Source of the DNA: Lantana camara
Lineage: Eukaryota; Streptophyta; Magnoliopsida; Lamiales; Verbenaceae
Direction: 5' to 3'
Assembly: GCA_037501455.1 (NCBI GenBank)
Contig: CM074864.1
Coordinates: 58,471,001 to 58,535,000 of the forward strand
DNA: 64,000 bases
The notes under the pieces are model-generated. The model was not told the origin of the DNA and did no database searches. It was given only the letters and a program-made list of their open reading frames with translations. A program made the translations under genes and the position numbers. Shown here piece by piece: positions 1 through 11,300 of the stretch (within the stretch, counting starts at the first letter, position 1; each line of letters starts with the position of its first letter).

Positions 1-327
1 AGCAGATTTTAGCTCTTTCCTCGCCTGCGAAAACAGAGTAACACAATCCTCATAGGCCTGTCTTGAGCTATCGTGCTCCGGAGTACCACCAGCCAAAGCA
101 GAGAAGTTACCTGCTAAACTGACGGCATGTTTGTCAGCGATTGAAAACTTATCCGCATGAGCGCTGCGGCTGTCGGAGTTGAGGCACTGAACGCATGGGG
201 TTGGGGCCTGTGCGTTGTGGCACTGTATCTTTATCAGGCTATCGTCTGCCTCGGCCCGTAAGCCTGGGTTTTGGATTGAGGGGAGATAGAAAGATAGGAG
301 GAATATGTAAACCAGAATAGTAGTCAT
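1..327 (-). CDS. PMEI-like (invertase / pectin methylesterase inhibitor) protein, partial, left copy
   Basis: N-terminal 109 codons of a small secreted protein; the rest lies before the window. The ATG (complement of 325-327) opens a hydrophobic signal peptide of about 25 residues. The mature part has the Cys36, Cys45, Cys48 and Cys95 pattern seen in the complete copy at 53987-54502. Proteins of this family fold as a four-helix bundle and inhibit cell-wall invertase or pectin methylesterase in the apoplast. Which enzyme is targeted cannot be read from sequence. It is identical to the right copy over this stretch apart from a C/T difference near position 14. Family assignment rests on length, signal peptide and cysteine layout. 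Confidence 0.75.
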   Translation of the reverse strand, partial: MTTILVYIFLLSFYLPSIQNPGLRAEADDSLIKIQCHNAQAPTPCVQCLNSDSRSAHADKFSIADKHAVSLAGNFSALAGGTPEHDSSRQAYEDCVTLFSQARKELKSA

Positions 328-364
328 TGTGTAGTAAAATGATATACATACTGGTGTTTCTAGA

Positions 365-372
365 TTTATATA
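365..372 (-). promoter_or_regulatory. TATA box of the PMEI-like gene, left copy
   Basis: TATATAAA on the minus strand, 38 bp upstream of the ATG. This implies a very short 5' UTR. The same site is at 54540-54547 in the right copy. Confidence 0.6.
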
Positions 373-1220
373 GACGTGGTATACCTCATTATGAGTTCGA
401 CTTGAATCGAATCAGTAAGATGTAAAGATTATGCATAGGTGCGTATTCAAAAACTCGAATATGAAATATCGCATTATGATAGTATTTCCCCGAATGGCTA
501 TACAAGACCGGTGGTTATTAATGATAAAGCACACAATGGGATTAGAATAAAAGTTCTACATTGGTTTCATGCTTGACTAATAAGCTGGTAGCTTGTGGTA
601 CTCTGTATTTCACCTTGGAATTATGTTACCTAATTGTTGGAGGTAAGGGAAAAAAAGTTCTCTTGCATGATGATGATTGTATCATGATTGCTTGTTGAAT
701 CTAGAGAAGAAAAAAAATCATATATAAATTGGGTTTGTGATTCTAAAAATAAAATGATTCAGATTAAGAGTTACAATGTAATTGCATATATAATTTTATT
801 TTCATATAAAATAAAACATGAGTACATGACACAATCTAAACTGTTCGGTAGGTCAATGTCAAAGTGAGGATTAACTAAAATCTTTCATGCAACTACCACA
901 ACTTTTGATTAGATCAAGGATTGACAATGGGATTTATGTGAACAACCCAACCCCCCACCAATTAATACTTATAGTATCATTTCGTTAGGTCGTATCATAT
1001 ATTTTTATCTAAAAAAAATTAAAAAAATTACTTATCATTGTAGCTTAGGTCATATAATTATATTATATCATGCCTGTATTATTATATTCGTAATTGTAAA
1101 TTATAAATATAATAGTAGTTTAGAAAATGTGAAAGTGGACAGAAACAACTGGTTTTGGATAAATTTCTAGATAAATGTATCTCTCAACTTTTTAGATACC
1201 CTTAAAACTATAATTACATA
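373..1220. other. AT-rich intergenic DNA, no gene seen
   Basis: Upstream spacer of the PMEI-like gene. No supported reading frame, RNA gene or terminal-repeat structure was seen. Confidence 0.6.
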
Positions 1221-1455
1221 CCGATCTCAACAAAATATAGAGAACTACACGTGATATTACTGCATCAAATAATTGTATTTATCTTGTCTCATAAATTTAA
1301 TAATTACATTAACACCCTTCACATGAATTTAAAAATATCCCTACAAAATAGTTTCTTTCGGGTGTGTAATATACTTATTAAATTTATGAAGAGTGTAAAT
1401 ATAATTATTTAACTAAGTGATACTAAATTGTAATTTTCTATATTTCTTTGATCTA
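1221..1455. mobile_element. Foldback MITE-like palindrome (left copy)
   Basis: The two halves are inverted copies of each other. The left arm (near 1223-1320) reads like the reverse complement of the right arm (near 1355-1452), for example CATAAATTTAATAATTAC against CATAAATTTAATAAGTAT, with a short centre near 1335-1350. No coding capacity. No clear target duplication was found. Both block copies carry it, so the insertion predates the duplication. Confidence 0.55.
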
Positions 1456-1769
1456 AATGCAAATGATTCTACCTTTAAAAACATCATATTATTGTGTCGG
1501 GTATCATATTGAATGCCTACTATATTGAAAATTTTAAAAAATGTGTAATAGTGTCCACGTCGTATTGTTTCGCGTTTCATGCATTATTGCCTAATCTTCC
1601 AAATTTGCATTTACTATCCACAAATAGCACGTTTTTAGGCTAAATTTTCCGTGTAAATTTCTTTTCACTTACCATTCTCTTGTTCGAATTTTAGATTTCG
1701 ATCACTACATAGTTAAGTAAGTGATAACTGATAAGTCTTTATTCATCATGTCTATATTGCTTATGGTAA

Positions 1770-1794
1770 TTTTTTTTTTTTTTTTTTTTTTTTT
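1770..1794. repeat. Poly-T tract
   Basis: About 25 T in a row. The right copy (near 55945-55966) is a few bases shorter. Confidence 0.9.
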
Positions 1795-2501
1795 GTATTG
1801 CTTATAGTAATTTAAAGACCTATCATTTTCTCATTAAGACTTAATCTAAAATAGGGAAAATACACAAGTAAAGATGGTGCGGGGTTAAATGCTTTAGACA
1901 CAATTTTAGAAGAAAATAAGTTAAATGGTCCATTTCGGATGGCGAAATGACATTTATTTAAACATTAATGTGTGATGATAACACTTTTTCTTTTTCTTAA
2001 TTAGACAATAAGGTTCGAAATTCAGATTCATCTAAATATGTTACATGCCCTTTTTTAATAACTGTATATCGAAATTTTTTTCCACTCATTTTTTTAGTTT
2101 GGAAACTATAAAAATCTCAATAGAATCAAAATTTGAGAGGAGAGATGAAATTAAAATATTAAAAATAAAAGCCATAATATTTGTAATTAACAGGGATAGA
2201 AATATCAATATTTCAAAGGGGAATGTGATAAAAATTCCCAAAACACCAGATAAATTTGATATTACTCCCCCATGGAAAAAATATCAATTCTAACTCCCCA
2301 TTTCGAATTTATAATTTGATTTCACTCCCCATTTTTGAAGAAATTACCAAAATAGGCTTGAAGAAACATGAAATGACATAACTCATCACTCTTCCCTCAC
2401 ACACAAACAATTTGTTAACCTAATACCTCATATACATGATTTTATACTTTTATTTTGTAGGCTAATACTTAAAATATGATTTTCATACTTCATATGTAAA
2501 A

Positions 2502-2504
<3 letters not shown>

Positions 2505-2558
<54 letters not shown>
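2505..2558. repeat. (TA)n microsatellite
   Basis: About 54 bp of alternating TA. The right copy has only about 17 bp at 56675-56691, which accounts for most of the change in offset between the two blocks. Confidence 0.95.
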
Positions 2559-2560
<2 letters not shown>

Positions 2561-2932
2561 GTAGGTGGATGGTGGAGTAAAAATTAATTGTTGATTTATA
2601 TTTTGAAGTATTAATTAAAAACAATAAAATATTCAAATTATAAAACAGAGTTTTGAAATTATAAAATAGAGTATCCAAATTATAAAAAACGGAGTATTTA
2701 GATATAAAAGTAGAGTATTATTTGTAAAAGTTAAAATACTCAGCTTTAAAATTGCAGTATGAAAAGAAAAAAGAAATAAATAAGGGTATAGGTGGGTGGG
2801 GAGTGAAATTAAATTATAAATTTAAATTAAGGTGTTAGTAAAGATTTTTTTTACAGGGAAAGTAAACTAAATTATTTTCAATCGGGAGGAAATGATTAAT
2901 TATGGCCCCTATTTCAAAATATATTAATATTT

Positions 2933-2934
<2 letters not shown>

Positions 2935-2991
<57 letters not shown>
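2935..2991. repeat. (AT)n microsatellite
   Basis: About 57 bp of alternating AT. The right copy at 57068-57109 has about 42 bp. Confidence 0.95.
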
Positions 2992-2994
<3 letters not shown>

Positions 2995-3060
2995 TTACTT
3001 ACTTTGTGTAATCGAACTTTTATTTTAATAGTATGTGTAATTTAATATTATTTAATCTTT

Positions 3061-4070
3061 AGGGCTCGTTTACTTTTCATGTAGTGATAATGCATGTAAG
3101 GATATCAAATGTTTGTGATAGTAGACATACTCATATTTACTAATCATGTCAATATAAGTCATCAATTCATCTTTACCTTTAATCTATTGTTTACTTTTAT
3201 GGGTAGTTAACGCATGATAGAATTAAATTACTTATTTACCCTCAATTTATTTTAATTGTTTTTTATTCTTAACTTTTACAAAAATATAATTTTGTAGTCA
3301 CAAAATAGAGATCTCCCTTTTAATTTTGATTTGAGAATTCTTTGCACCGTCTCAAATATTTTAATATCATAATCTCTTTGCAGCTTGATTAAATTCTTAA
3401 AAAATGCATTATATTAAGTGAGAGGGTGTAAAGTGAAAAAAAATAAAAAATTAGGAGACGGTATTATTTTTTATTTTTTTTTGGAGGAGTTTCGTCTCAA
3501 TTTTTAAAATTATTTTGTGGTTCATCATGTTTTAACTTTTTAATAATTCACGTTCCTATTTAAAATTTTCTATAATTATAAAATAAAAATAAAAGAACTT
3601 GATCAATTTGGAGAGAAGAAAATAAAATCTTTTACAAAATAAAAATAAAATCTTTTGTAAAATCTTGAGAAGAAAATAAAATCTTGAGAAGAAAATAGAT
3701 GAAAATAAAATCTATTATAAAATCTTGAGATGAAAATAGATTCAAATACAATCTTTTGTAAAATCTTGAGAAGGAAAATAGATGAAAGAGAAATTTCTCC
3801 AAAAAAATCTTTCAAAACGTGGGAGGAAAAATAGATATAAGTGACAATTCTTTTGTAAATTCTGTGAAAAGATTGATATATTGGTAATTTTGTGTAGCGT
3901 ATCATAATTCTCGTGATCTATCACATGCCTTTTTGGCGTGTGATCTATATCTCAATAAAACATGCAAATCTCATAGGCCAGAGTCTATCCTACAGGCTTT
4001 CACTGTAAATACACGTAGATATCGGTTATATATCACAAATATCTATTATCTGTAAAAGTAAACACGCTCT
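3061..4070. mobile_element. Putative non-autonomous DNA transposon with short TIRs (left copy)
   Basis: The left end AGGGCTCGTTTACTTTTCA and the inverted right end AGAGCGTGTTTACTTTTAC match at most positions, about 1.0 kb apart. The interior is non-coding. At about 3620-3790 it holds an imperfect tandem array of a motif like AAAATCTTGAGAAGAAAAT. No convincing target duplication could be read, so superfamily is left open. It is present in both block copies. Confidence 0.45.
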
Positions 4071-4156
4071 AAATAAAATGAGAAATCATACATTAAACCC
4101 AAATCATAGATCCAAATTCGACCGTTGCAAAATTTTTTCAAAAAACAAAACAAATC

Positions 4157-4166
4157 GACCGTTGGA
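4157..4166 (-). promoter_or_regulatory. MSA-like (3R-MYB) element upstream of the membrane-protein gene
   Basis: The minus-strand sequence TCCAACGGTC fits the mitosis-specific activator consensus YCYAACGGYY, 71 bp before the ATG at 4238. A second AACGG core, which misses one consensus base, lies at about 4119-4127. MSA sites recruit R1R2R3-MYB factors to G2/M genes. A role here is inference. The copy at 58274-58283 is identical. Confidence 0.4.
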
Positions 4167-4237
4167 TACGAAAACCTCTCATCTTCACTTTTTCCCTTAA
4201 CCTCTCCCCCTCTCTGCAATTCCTCTCTCTCTCAACA

Positions 4238-4816
4238 ATGGAGTCAAAGTCTCTCCACCCTCTCCACCAAATCGCCCAAACCCCAACCCACAAGCTCCTC
4301 CTCAAGCAATGGATCAAAGAGGAAGAGCTCATCCTCAACCGCATCTCCCTCAAAGAATCACAACTCGATTCAACGCGCAAGGAAATCACCCACCTCTACT
4401 GCCTCTTCTTCCTCTTCCACTCCACCGCCCTCATCCTCCTCTTCAGCGCCGCCTCCTCCGCAGGCACCCCACACCTCTGCCGCAAATCGTGGATCCCGTC
4501 TCTCTGCTCTCTCTTCTTCTCCCTCGGATTCATATGGGCCATCCGATACAAGACCGACAGCGAGGGCCAATTGGAGAAGATGCTGGAGAGAGAGAAAGAG
4601 GATTCGTCTTTGCTGGCAAAATGCGTCGAAGAGTTGAAGAGAAAGGGGGTTGAGTTTGATCTGTTGAAGGAAGTCGATGCTCTGAGGAGGGCCAAGAGTT
4701 TGCGGGTCGATTCCAAGCCCGTGAGGAAATGGTCGGCCCGGGATTTCGGTACCATGTTTTTCCTTGCTCTGTCCTGTTTGGTGTTGGGTCTCACGAGGTT
4801 CATATTGTGCAGTTAG
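4238..4816 (+). CDS. Uncharacterised 192-aa three-pass membrane protein, left copy
   Basis: Single-exon gene. The ATG follows a CT-rich leader typical of plant 5' UTRs, and codon use is GC-richer than the flanks. Hydrophobic segments lie at about residues 53-73, 85-103 and 171-190. Between the second and third is a charged, heptad-like helix (about 108-152) likely to form a coiled coil. The N-terminal 45 residues are charged and soluble. The protein ends almost directly after the third segment, a tail-anchor-like arrangement. I recognise no named domain and assign no function. It is convergent with the kinase gene at 5305, with 488 bp between stop codons. The right copy encodes the same protein, and purifying selection cannot be judged because the blocks are too similar. 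Confidence 0.8.
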   Translation: MESKSLHPLHQIAQTPTHKLLLKQWIKEEELILNRISLKESQLDSTRKEITHLYCLFFLFHSTALILLFSAASSAGTPHLCRKSWIPSLCSLFFSLGFIWAIRYKTDSEGQLEKMLEREKEDSSLLAKCVEELKRKGVEFDLLKEVDALRRAKSLRVDSKPVRKWSARDFGTMFFLALSCLVLGLTRFILCS

Positions 4817-5304
4817 ATTTCTTCATTTCTGATTGAATTGATTACATTGTTTGGATTCTTGGATTATGTGGGAGGATGCAGAACTGTCTGTTCTGCCTTC
4901 CTGGGGAAGATATGATGGAAATTAGTTGAAATAACTCAACCTTTTGTTGTATAATTTAGTGTTTAACGAAATTATGTTTTGAGTTTCCTATTGCTTCTTG
5001 ATTATATGGTTTTGAAGTGCTTGTTCTTGAATTTGGTTAAATTTACCATTTATGATTCATGAATTTTTATGACCCTATATAAGGTGGGAAAATGGATAAA
5101 TAAAAGACATATTTAGTGAAAAGAATAAACTTTTGGTACATATCCTCAAAAGACACTACCAAACTATAGTTCTTTATCCCCAAAACCAAACTAAAACCGT
5201 AGCCCATAAATCACACATTATACATACACAACCACTCACTATACAAAGTTTCTTCCTCATAAACACCAAAAAGAAAGAAAGAAATAGAAAGAATCAAGAT
5301 TCCA
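4817..5304. other. Spacer between convergent genes
   Basis: Holds the 3' UTRs of the membrane-protein gene (+) and the kinase gene (-). The 5133-5345 open frame is antisense to the kinase 3' end and is not supported as a gene. Confidence 0.6.
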
Positions 5305-8300
5305 TCATCTACCCTCGCCGATTATCTCGTGAAGCATTGGTTTAGCTGGATTTACGGGTGAATAATCTGATGGTGAATTATACGAATCTGGTGTCTTGGT
5401 GGTTGTCGTTCTTGAATTGGTGTTGCTAATATCAGCATTTGATGTTGAACTATCGGTATTTGTCATAAAAGTGGTTGCATCGTTGAACTTCCAGTCGGTC
5501 AGATAGCCTGGTCTTGTAGTGACGGAAGGCATGGCCACGACACGAGACATTGTCGGCCGTAAGTTGGGGGATGCCTGCGTGCATAAAAGAGCTACACCGA
5601 TGATCCTTTTCACTTCATCTGCATCGTATTGTTGCAGAGTGGGGTCCACCAACTCGAGTTCCTTGCCATTCTCATGAAGATTCCATGCCTGAAATAACAT
5701 GTTAGGGACTTGTTTTGGATGAGAATTTCTAATCCAAACCTGGTTAGGGGTGAACCCCCAAATAACATATATGAAAACTCAGGTTGGTTAAGACCTTTAT
5801 TTGGTCACATGTTAGCCTAATGTTTGAATCTATTGATAAAAGCAGTACCCATTCAAGAAGATAGATCATGTCATCTTCCAATGTCGTGTCGGAGTTTGGA
5901 CGGCCACTGATGATCTCCATAGCTACCACTCCGAAACTGAATATATCAGCCTTCTCTGTGAGATGTCCGCGCATAGCATATTCCGGTGCCAGATACCCAC
6001 TACATAAATCAACCAAAAAATAAGAAAATAACTAAAAACGGAGGCAATTTGTTTATAAGTGGGAAATTCTAGCCTGAAAACTGGTTCGGTCAAACCAGTT
6101 CAATGCAAATTTTAGAGACAGTAACCATTCAAATAGCATATGTAATACACTTGTCATATGTTTAGTTGGTTTTAACAACGGTTCTGAACTAGAATTTTCC
6201 ATAACACACTCGTTCTGGCTATTCAAATTCGAATTTGAAATTTGAGAGTTTTGAATCTTACATTGTGCCTGCAACTCGGGTGCTTATATGAGTCTTCTTG
6301 TCATCATACAACTTCGCCAATCCAAAATCTGATATTTTAGGGGTGAGATTAGAATCCAGCAGAATATTGCTGGCTTTCACATCTCTATGAACAATCCGAA
6401 GTCGAGATTCCTCGTGGAGATAAGCAAGCCCCCTAGCCACTCCCAAGCATATGTCGAAACGTGTTGGCCAGTCAAGATATAAACTACTGTTGCCTGTTTC
6501 ATTGGAAGTGTATCAACAAAAGCTTCTTTTTTGCATAACAAGTATAAAAAGAAAGCAAAAGTGTGAATTAAATTTACCAGTTCCAAATAATAGTTGATCA
6601 AGACTCTTGTTTTCAAGATACTCATAAACGAGCAACCGTTTGTCTCCCTCGATGCAGCAACCATATAGTTTCACAAGATTACGGTGTTGAACAGCAGAGA
6701 TAGTAGGAATCTCTGCAATAAACTGAGACTTTCCTTGATGTGATGCCACCGATAATTGCTTAACAGCAATTATTTGTCCATCTCCAAGTACTCCCTGTTT
6801 GTCAATAAAGTGTGTCATATTATCAACACAACTAAAAAAGCTCTAAATCTGACTTATAGCTCGATCATTTGTTAATGTTCGAATTTAAAGTGCAATTATA
6901 CCTTGTAAACAGGTCCAAATCCTCCCTCTCCAAGCTTATTACCAGGATTGAAATAATCTGTTGCAACTTTAAGCTCAGCATAACCGAATGTGTGAGGCCG
7001 TGTATCAATCCCCAGTAACTCTGCGAAAATTCATAATGAATGTTGAAAGATAATTAATCTTGTTTATAATATAATATTTCTTCTTCTTACCTTCATCCTT
7101 CAAATTTCTCTGCCTTTTTCTCGTCCTCAATACATAAAACAATGCACCAAGAGAAACCAATGCTACAACTGCGACTCCGACAACAATCCCGACTATCAGA
7201 CCAGTTCGGTTGTCATTCTTTGGAACGGTAGGCTCGAAATCTGTAGGAAAAAATATTGTCCAAAAGTCATCATTGGATTAAAAAATCAAAATAAAAATAA
7301 AAACAGGAAACACATCTGATCTTCTTCTTCGTTTTCATTTATCTTTTCTTTTCCTCTTAATTGTATACATACTTGGAGTTGCACGTACAGCTGAAATTGA
7401 AGGTCCATATACAGATTGAGCTGGTACACAGCAAGTTCCTTTTCCAGCCCAAAAGAGATGAATTTCGAGATAATTTTCGGACACCAGAACAGTGAAGTCT
7501 CTCACTACAGCAGTTAACGAGGCCCCACCTGCCGCTCTCCGTATGTCAAAATCTTTTACCACCAGATTCCCCTGAAGCACATAAAAGTTAGTTATTATAC
7601 TTTTCAGAGTTAATTTACTCACCCCCATGTTATAGCTAATTAGACAAGAAAATACCATTTTAACTTACACTTGGGGTTTGGTGTGATTAACTCTTTCAAA
7701 ATACGGATACTTACACCGGCATACGCTGAGGTTTGGTCTAATTATATGAACATTCTTTGGGTTGAGAAGTTGCAAATTCCTGTGGCTTATTCTAAGATTC
7801 GGCCTAAAATATGCTATTACAATCATAAACTTAAAGTCAATATTGATCACTTAGTGTTAAAGGGAAAATAGATTATTCATAAAAAAAATTAGAGATCAAA
7901 TCATCATAATTTCATTATTCTTTGGCGGGGGAAGTTTGTGTAATTAGTTCAAACCTTAGGGTTTGCCCGAGTAATTATCCCTTTAAAAAAGAGTATGAAC
8001 AAAAGGGAAATACTTAAACAAGGTTCTACATCAAGAAATACCTGGACAAGTATATCGAAAACACGCCTTCCAAGACTCCGCCAACTCCTAGAATTCCTAG
8101 AACCCTCTATTGCTGACTCTGCAAACTGGAGTCTAACAGTGTAATTACCATTTTCGAGGCCTAAGCCATAGTATCTTAATGATCCAGCTGAAATGCGAGC
8201 GGTTTGGTACAACTCCGAGTCCAAAGTATTTGTGAACTGTGAAGGAGAGGTGGTTCGATATTGTGGATTATTATTGCTATCAGGGAGACCTGCATTGCTA

Positions 8301-11300
8301 ACTGCCCATCTGCTTGTACCAGTCATGAAATGTGATGCTGGACCAACAGGCCTGTTGTCCAGTTCATAAAAGGTTCCATCGGTAGACGTAATTTGTGGGC
8401 CCCCACAGTTAATTGCAAAGGTATAGTCTGCTTCCATCATTTAGGAGGAAAAAGAAAAGATCAACTGTCTAAAATATTTTTTTGGGGTAATACATAAGCA
8501 TAGATCAATTCCCTAAGGTTTGAGAAATTACAAAAACTTCCCTTACAATTTTGTGATTTCTCAAACCTCGGGGGAGGTTTATGTAATTACAGTAAACCTC
8601 AAGTTATGTAAGTATCCCTATTTTATTTTAATCTGAACCGTTAAATTTGCAAATGTTGAAGTACAAACTAATTAAAATTTTATGGTATCAAATTCGACAC
8701 AAGTAAAATGAATGTAGCCAAAATTGAATATTCATGATTGACTTACAATCAGGCGACCCCCGGTTGCAAGGGAAATTCCTCTGAAGACAATTCAATCCAG
8801 ATGGTAAATTGCTAAAAAGGAGGGAAAAAACATAGTTATGACAAGCTTTAATGGGATGCTAATTCAATGGAAATCTAAATTGAATTCAGACTCGTAACTT
8901 ACTCGCTGTCGGGATCGGAAGAAATATCTTGGTCGGTGAAGTTGTTGGCGACTAAATTACTGCACCCAAAGAACATGTTATCACTTGTCAGTGTGAGCTA
9001 GAGCAGTTTCAAAAATGTCAGAAAAGGGCTATACGACGTGATATATTCAAATTAAAAGCAAGATCATACACTTGTAAGTCCTGCTCACGGAGCCAAGACG
9101 GAAACCTTCCTGATAACTCATTGTATGATAGATCTCTGCAGGTAAAATTAGCATGTTAGGAATGTATGGAAAAATCAAATTTTGTTTTAGATGTTATAGA
9201 ACTTTGTATTAATGTACTAATTTCAATTGGTCAAATTTTATTCACTATTGAAAAGCATGTACTCACATATTTCTAAGTGTTTGATTCTTTACGGGCGGCA
9301 TTTCACCAGTTAATCTGTTATTACCAAGAAACCTGAAGATTGAGAGAGGCAATATAAGTATTTTTGAAACTGTATCAAATGACCACCTCTTCGAAAAGCT
9401 CAAATTTATTGGAGAGGAGAATCATTAAATATTTAAATATCTCGACAGACTGATTTTAAATGATAAAAAAGTAGTTCAGAACTAATTACAAATTTATAAG
9501 GGAACTGCTATTGAAAAGTGAGGCCGGAATCTGTCCCGTCAGATTATTGAAACTCAAATCCCTGAAACAGAATTAATCATAAAGTGAATTATATGGTCTA
9601 AATATAATTTGAAAATCACATTTTCATTGGGACAATTACTTACAGCAGTACCAAACTTTGAAGTTGACCAAAAAACGAAGGTATCGAGCCAGAAATATTA
9701 TTATTCCGCAAAACTCTGTGACGTAATACGAGTGATGATGCTTAGAATTCACCAACCAAAACTTTAGGAAATGTCTTGAATCAAGTAATTTGCAAATCTG
9801 TGTCCTTACAGGGTAGATATAGATGTCATATTTCTGAGGAAGTTCAGTGACGAGCTCCCATTAGATAGTTCACTAATTCTCCTAAGCAACATATACAAGC
9901 AAATGAAATCAGCTCACGCATTCACACACACACACACACACGCTCGTATTATATTATATATATATGTATGACTATATAAATATAAGGAAAGAAGATAATA
10001 AACTTACAGGTCATTCAAAGAGGTTAGATTGGAAAATGATTGCGGTACCTTGAAATGAATTTCCTTGAAACCTCCTGAATACATGTTTACAAAAAGGCTG
10101 ATATAAACAAGATCAAGTACAATCAACCCACATAACACATAAATACATGTATATATCGAAAGGCAAGTTTGATATTGTCTCACAGTTGAACGAGGCTCGA
10201 CCAACTTCCAATGAAATCTGGTATGGGGCCTGTGAGATTATTGTCTGAACCCCATCTGAAATTAATCATTTCCAATCATTAAACTTTTAGATCAAATGGG
10301 AGATTTTTTCAAAGAAAGGAAAGATGTTTTCAAGCAAACTTACACTCTTTCCATGTTGTGTAGCCGAGCAAATGATGGAGGAATCGGACCACTAACTCCA
10401 GAACTATCAAAATATCTGACAAGATGAAACATAAAATTGATAAGTAATTCTGTTTTGCCTTTTCCATGTTTAAGATATAGCTAGCTTTAGAGTAAGACTT
10501 ACATTTGTTGTAGTCTTGCTAGGTTCCCGAGCTCAGATGGTAAAGGGCCGGAGAAGTTGTTTGTGCTGAAGGACCTGTAAATAGGCATATATATGTATAT
10601 GACTAACACTATGTATCTAAATATTTAATACAATGACAAATTTTGATGTTTACTAAAGGGAACTTGCAACGATCTTAAGTCTGTCAGCAAGCCGAGGTCT
10701 GTCGGAAGCTCCCCTGATAATGCATTAATTCCAAGGCTCCTAATAGTGTGAAATCGTAAATTTTCAATATATTCTCCATGGATGCTTGAGAATGAATTCA
10801 GAATTAGATAATAGAGAAAAGAATAAAGATAAGAGAATTTGGGATTACAAGTACTGCATGTTTCTTAGATTGCCTATCGATGCAGGAAGTGTACCTGTCA
10901 AATAATTTTGACCCAAATTTCTGCACAAAAGAAAAAAGGGAAAAAGAAGAGGAAATTGATATTTTAATTGTAACAAACTCTGGAAAAGAAAATAAAAAGA
11001 TGAACAGTGAAAGAGAGAATACGGTAAACTTAAACATACAGATTAGTAAGAAAAGTTAAATTCCAGAGTTCATCAGGAAGCGGACCGGCAACATCCAATG
11101 CATAGACTCTCCTGTAAAATTAGAAAAATCAGATAATCAATAAATTTGTCCACAACTTAAACTACATTATAGAAAATAGGGATGATTACACTGGGATAAC
11201 CTGAGGCTTGACGTAATTACGCAAACTTCCCCTCATGTTTGAAAAATTACAAAACTTCCCGCACGACGCACGGTATCACAGTCATGAACTTAAAATCAAA

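Larger units (their letters stand above)
1795..3060. other. AT-rich intergenic DNA with two TA microsatellites
   Basis: No gene seen. An 82-codon open frame at 2045-2293 has biased low-complexity content and no recognisable domain. TA microsatellites are annotated separately. Confidence 0.6.
1..9883. repeat. Left copy of a near-identical direct duplication (at least 9.8 kb)
   Basis: This stretch reappears at 54176-64000 in the same orientation, with the same genes, introns, MITEs and spacers. The offset is 54175 at the left and 54117 from about 4.2 kb onward. The drift comes mainly from shorter poly-T and TA microsatellites in the right copy. Elsewhere only scattered single-base differences were seen by eye, apart from a dense patch at about 5388-5455. 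Both outer limits lie beyond the window. Confidence 0.95.

Noticed and set aside
4125..4653. Overlapping open frames on both strands across the 192-aa gene (for example Ser/Pro-rich frames)
   Set aside because: They are shadows of the CT-rich real gene. The 4238-4816 frame has the better start context, membrane segments and protein-like composition.
7671..7871. 66-codon plus-strand frame and its minus-strand partner
   Set aside because: They lie within a MITE in an intron; the frame is a by-product of the inverted repeat.
8401..8440. ATG-ATG-GAAGCAGAC as a start codon for a malectin-only protein
   Set aside because: These codons are intron sequence just before the acceptor CAG at 8428-8430; the exon joins the upstream one in frame as [11 protein letters not shown].
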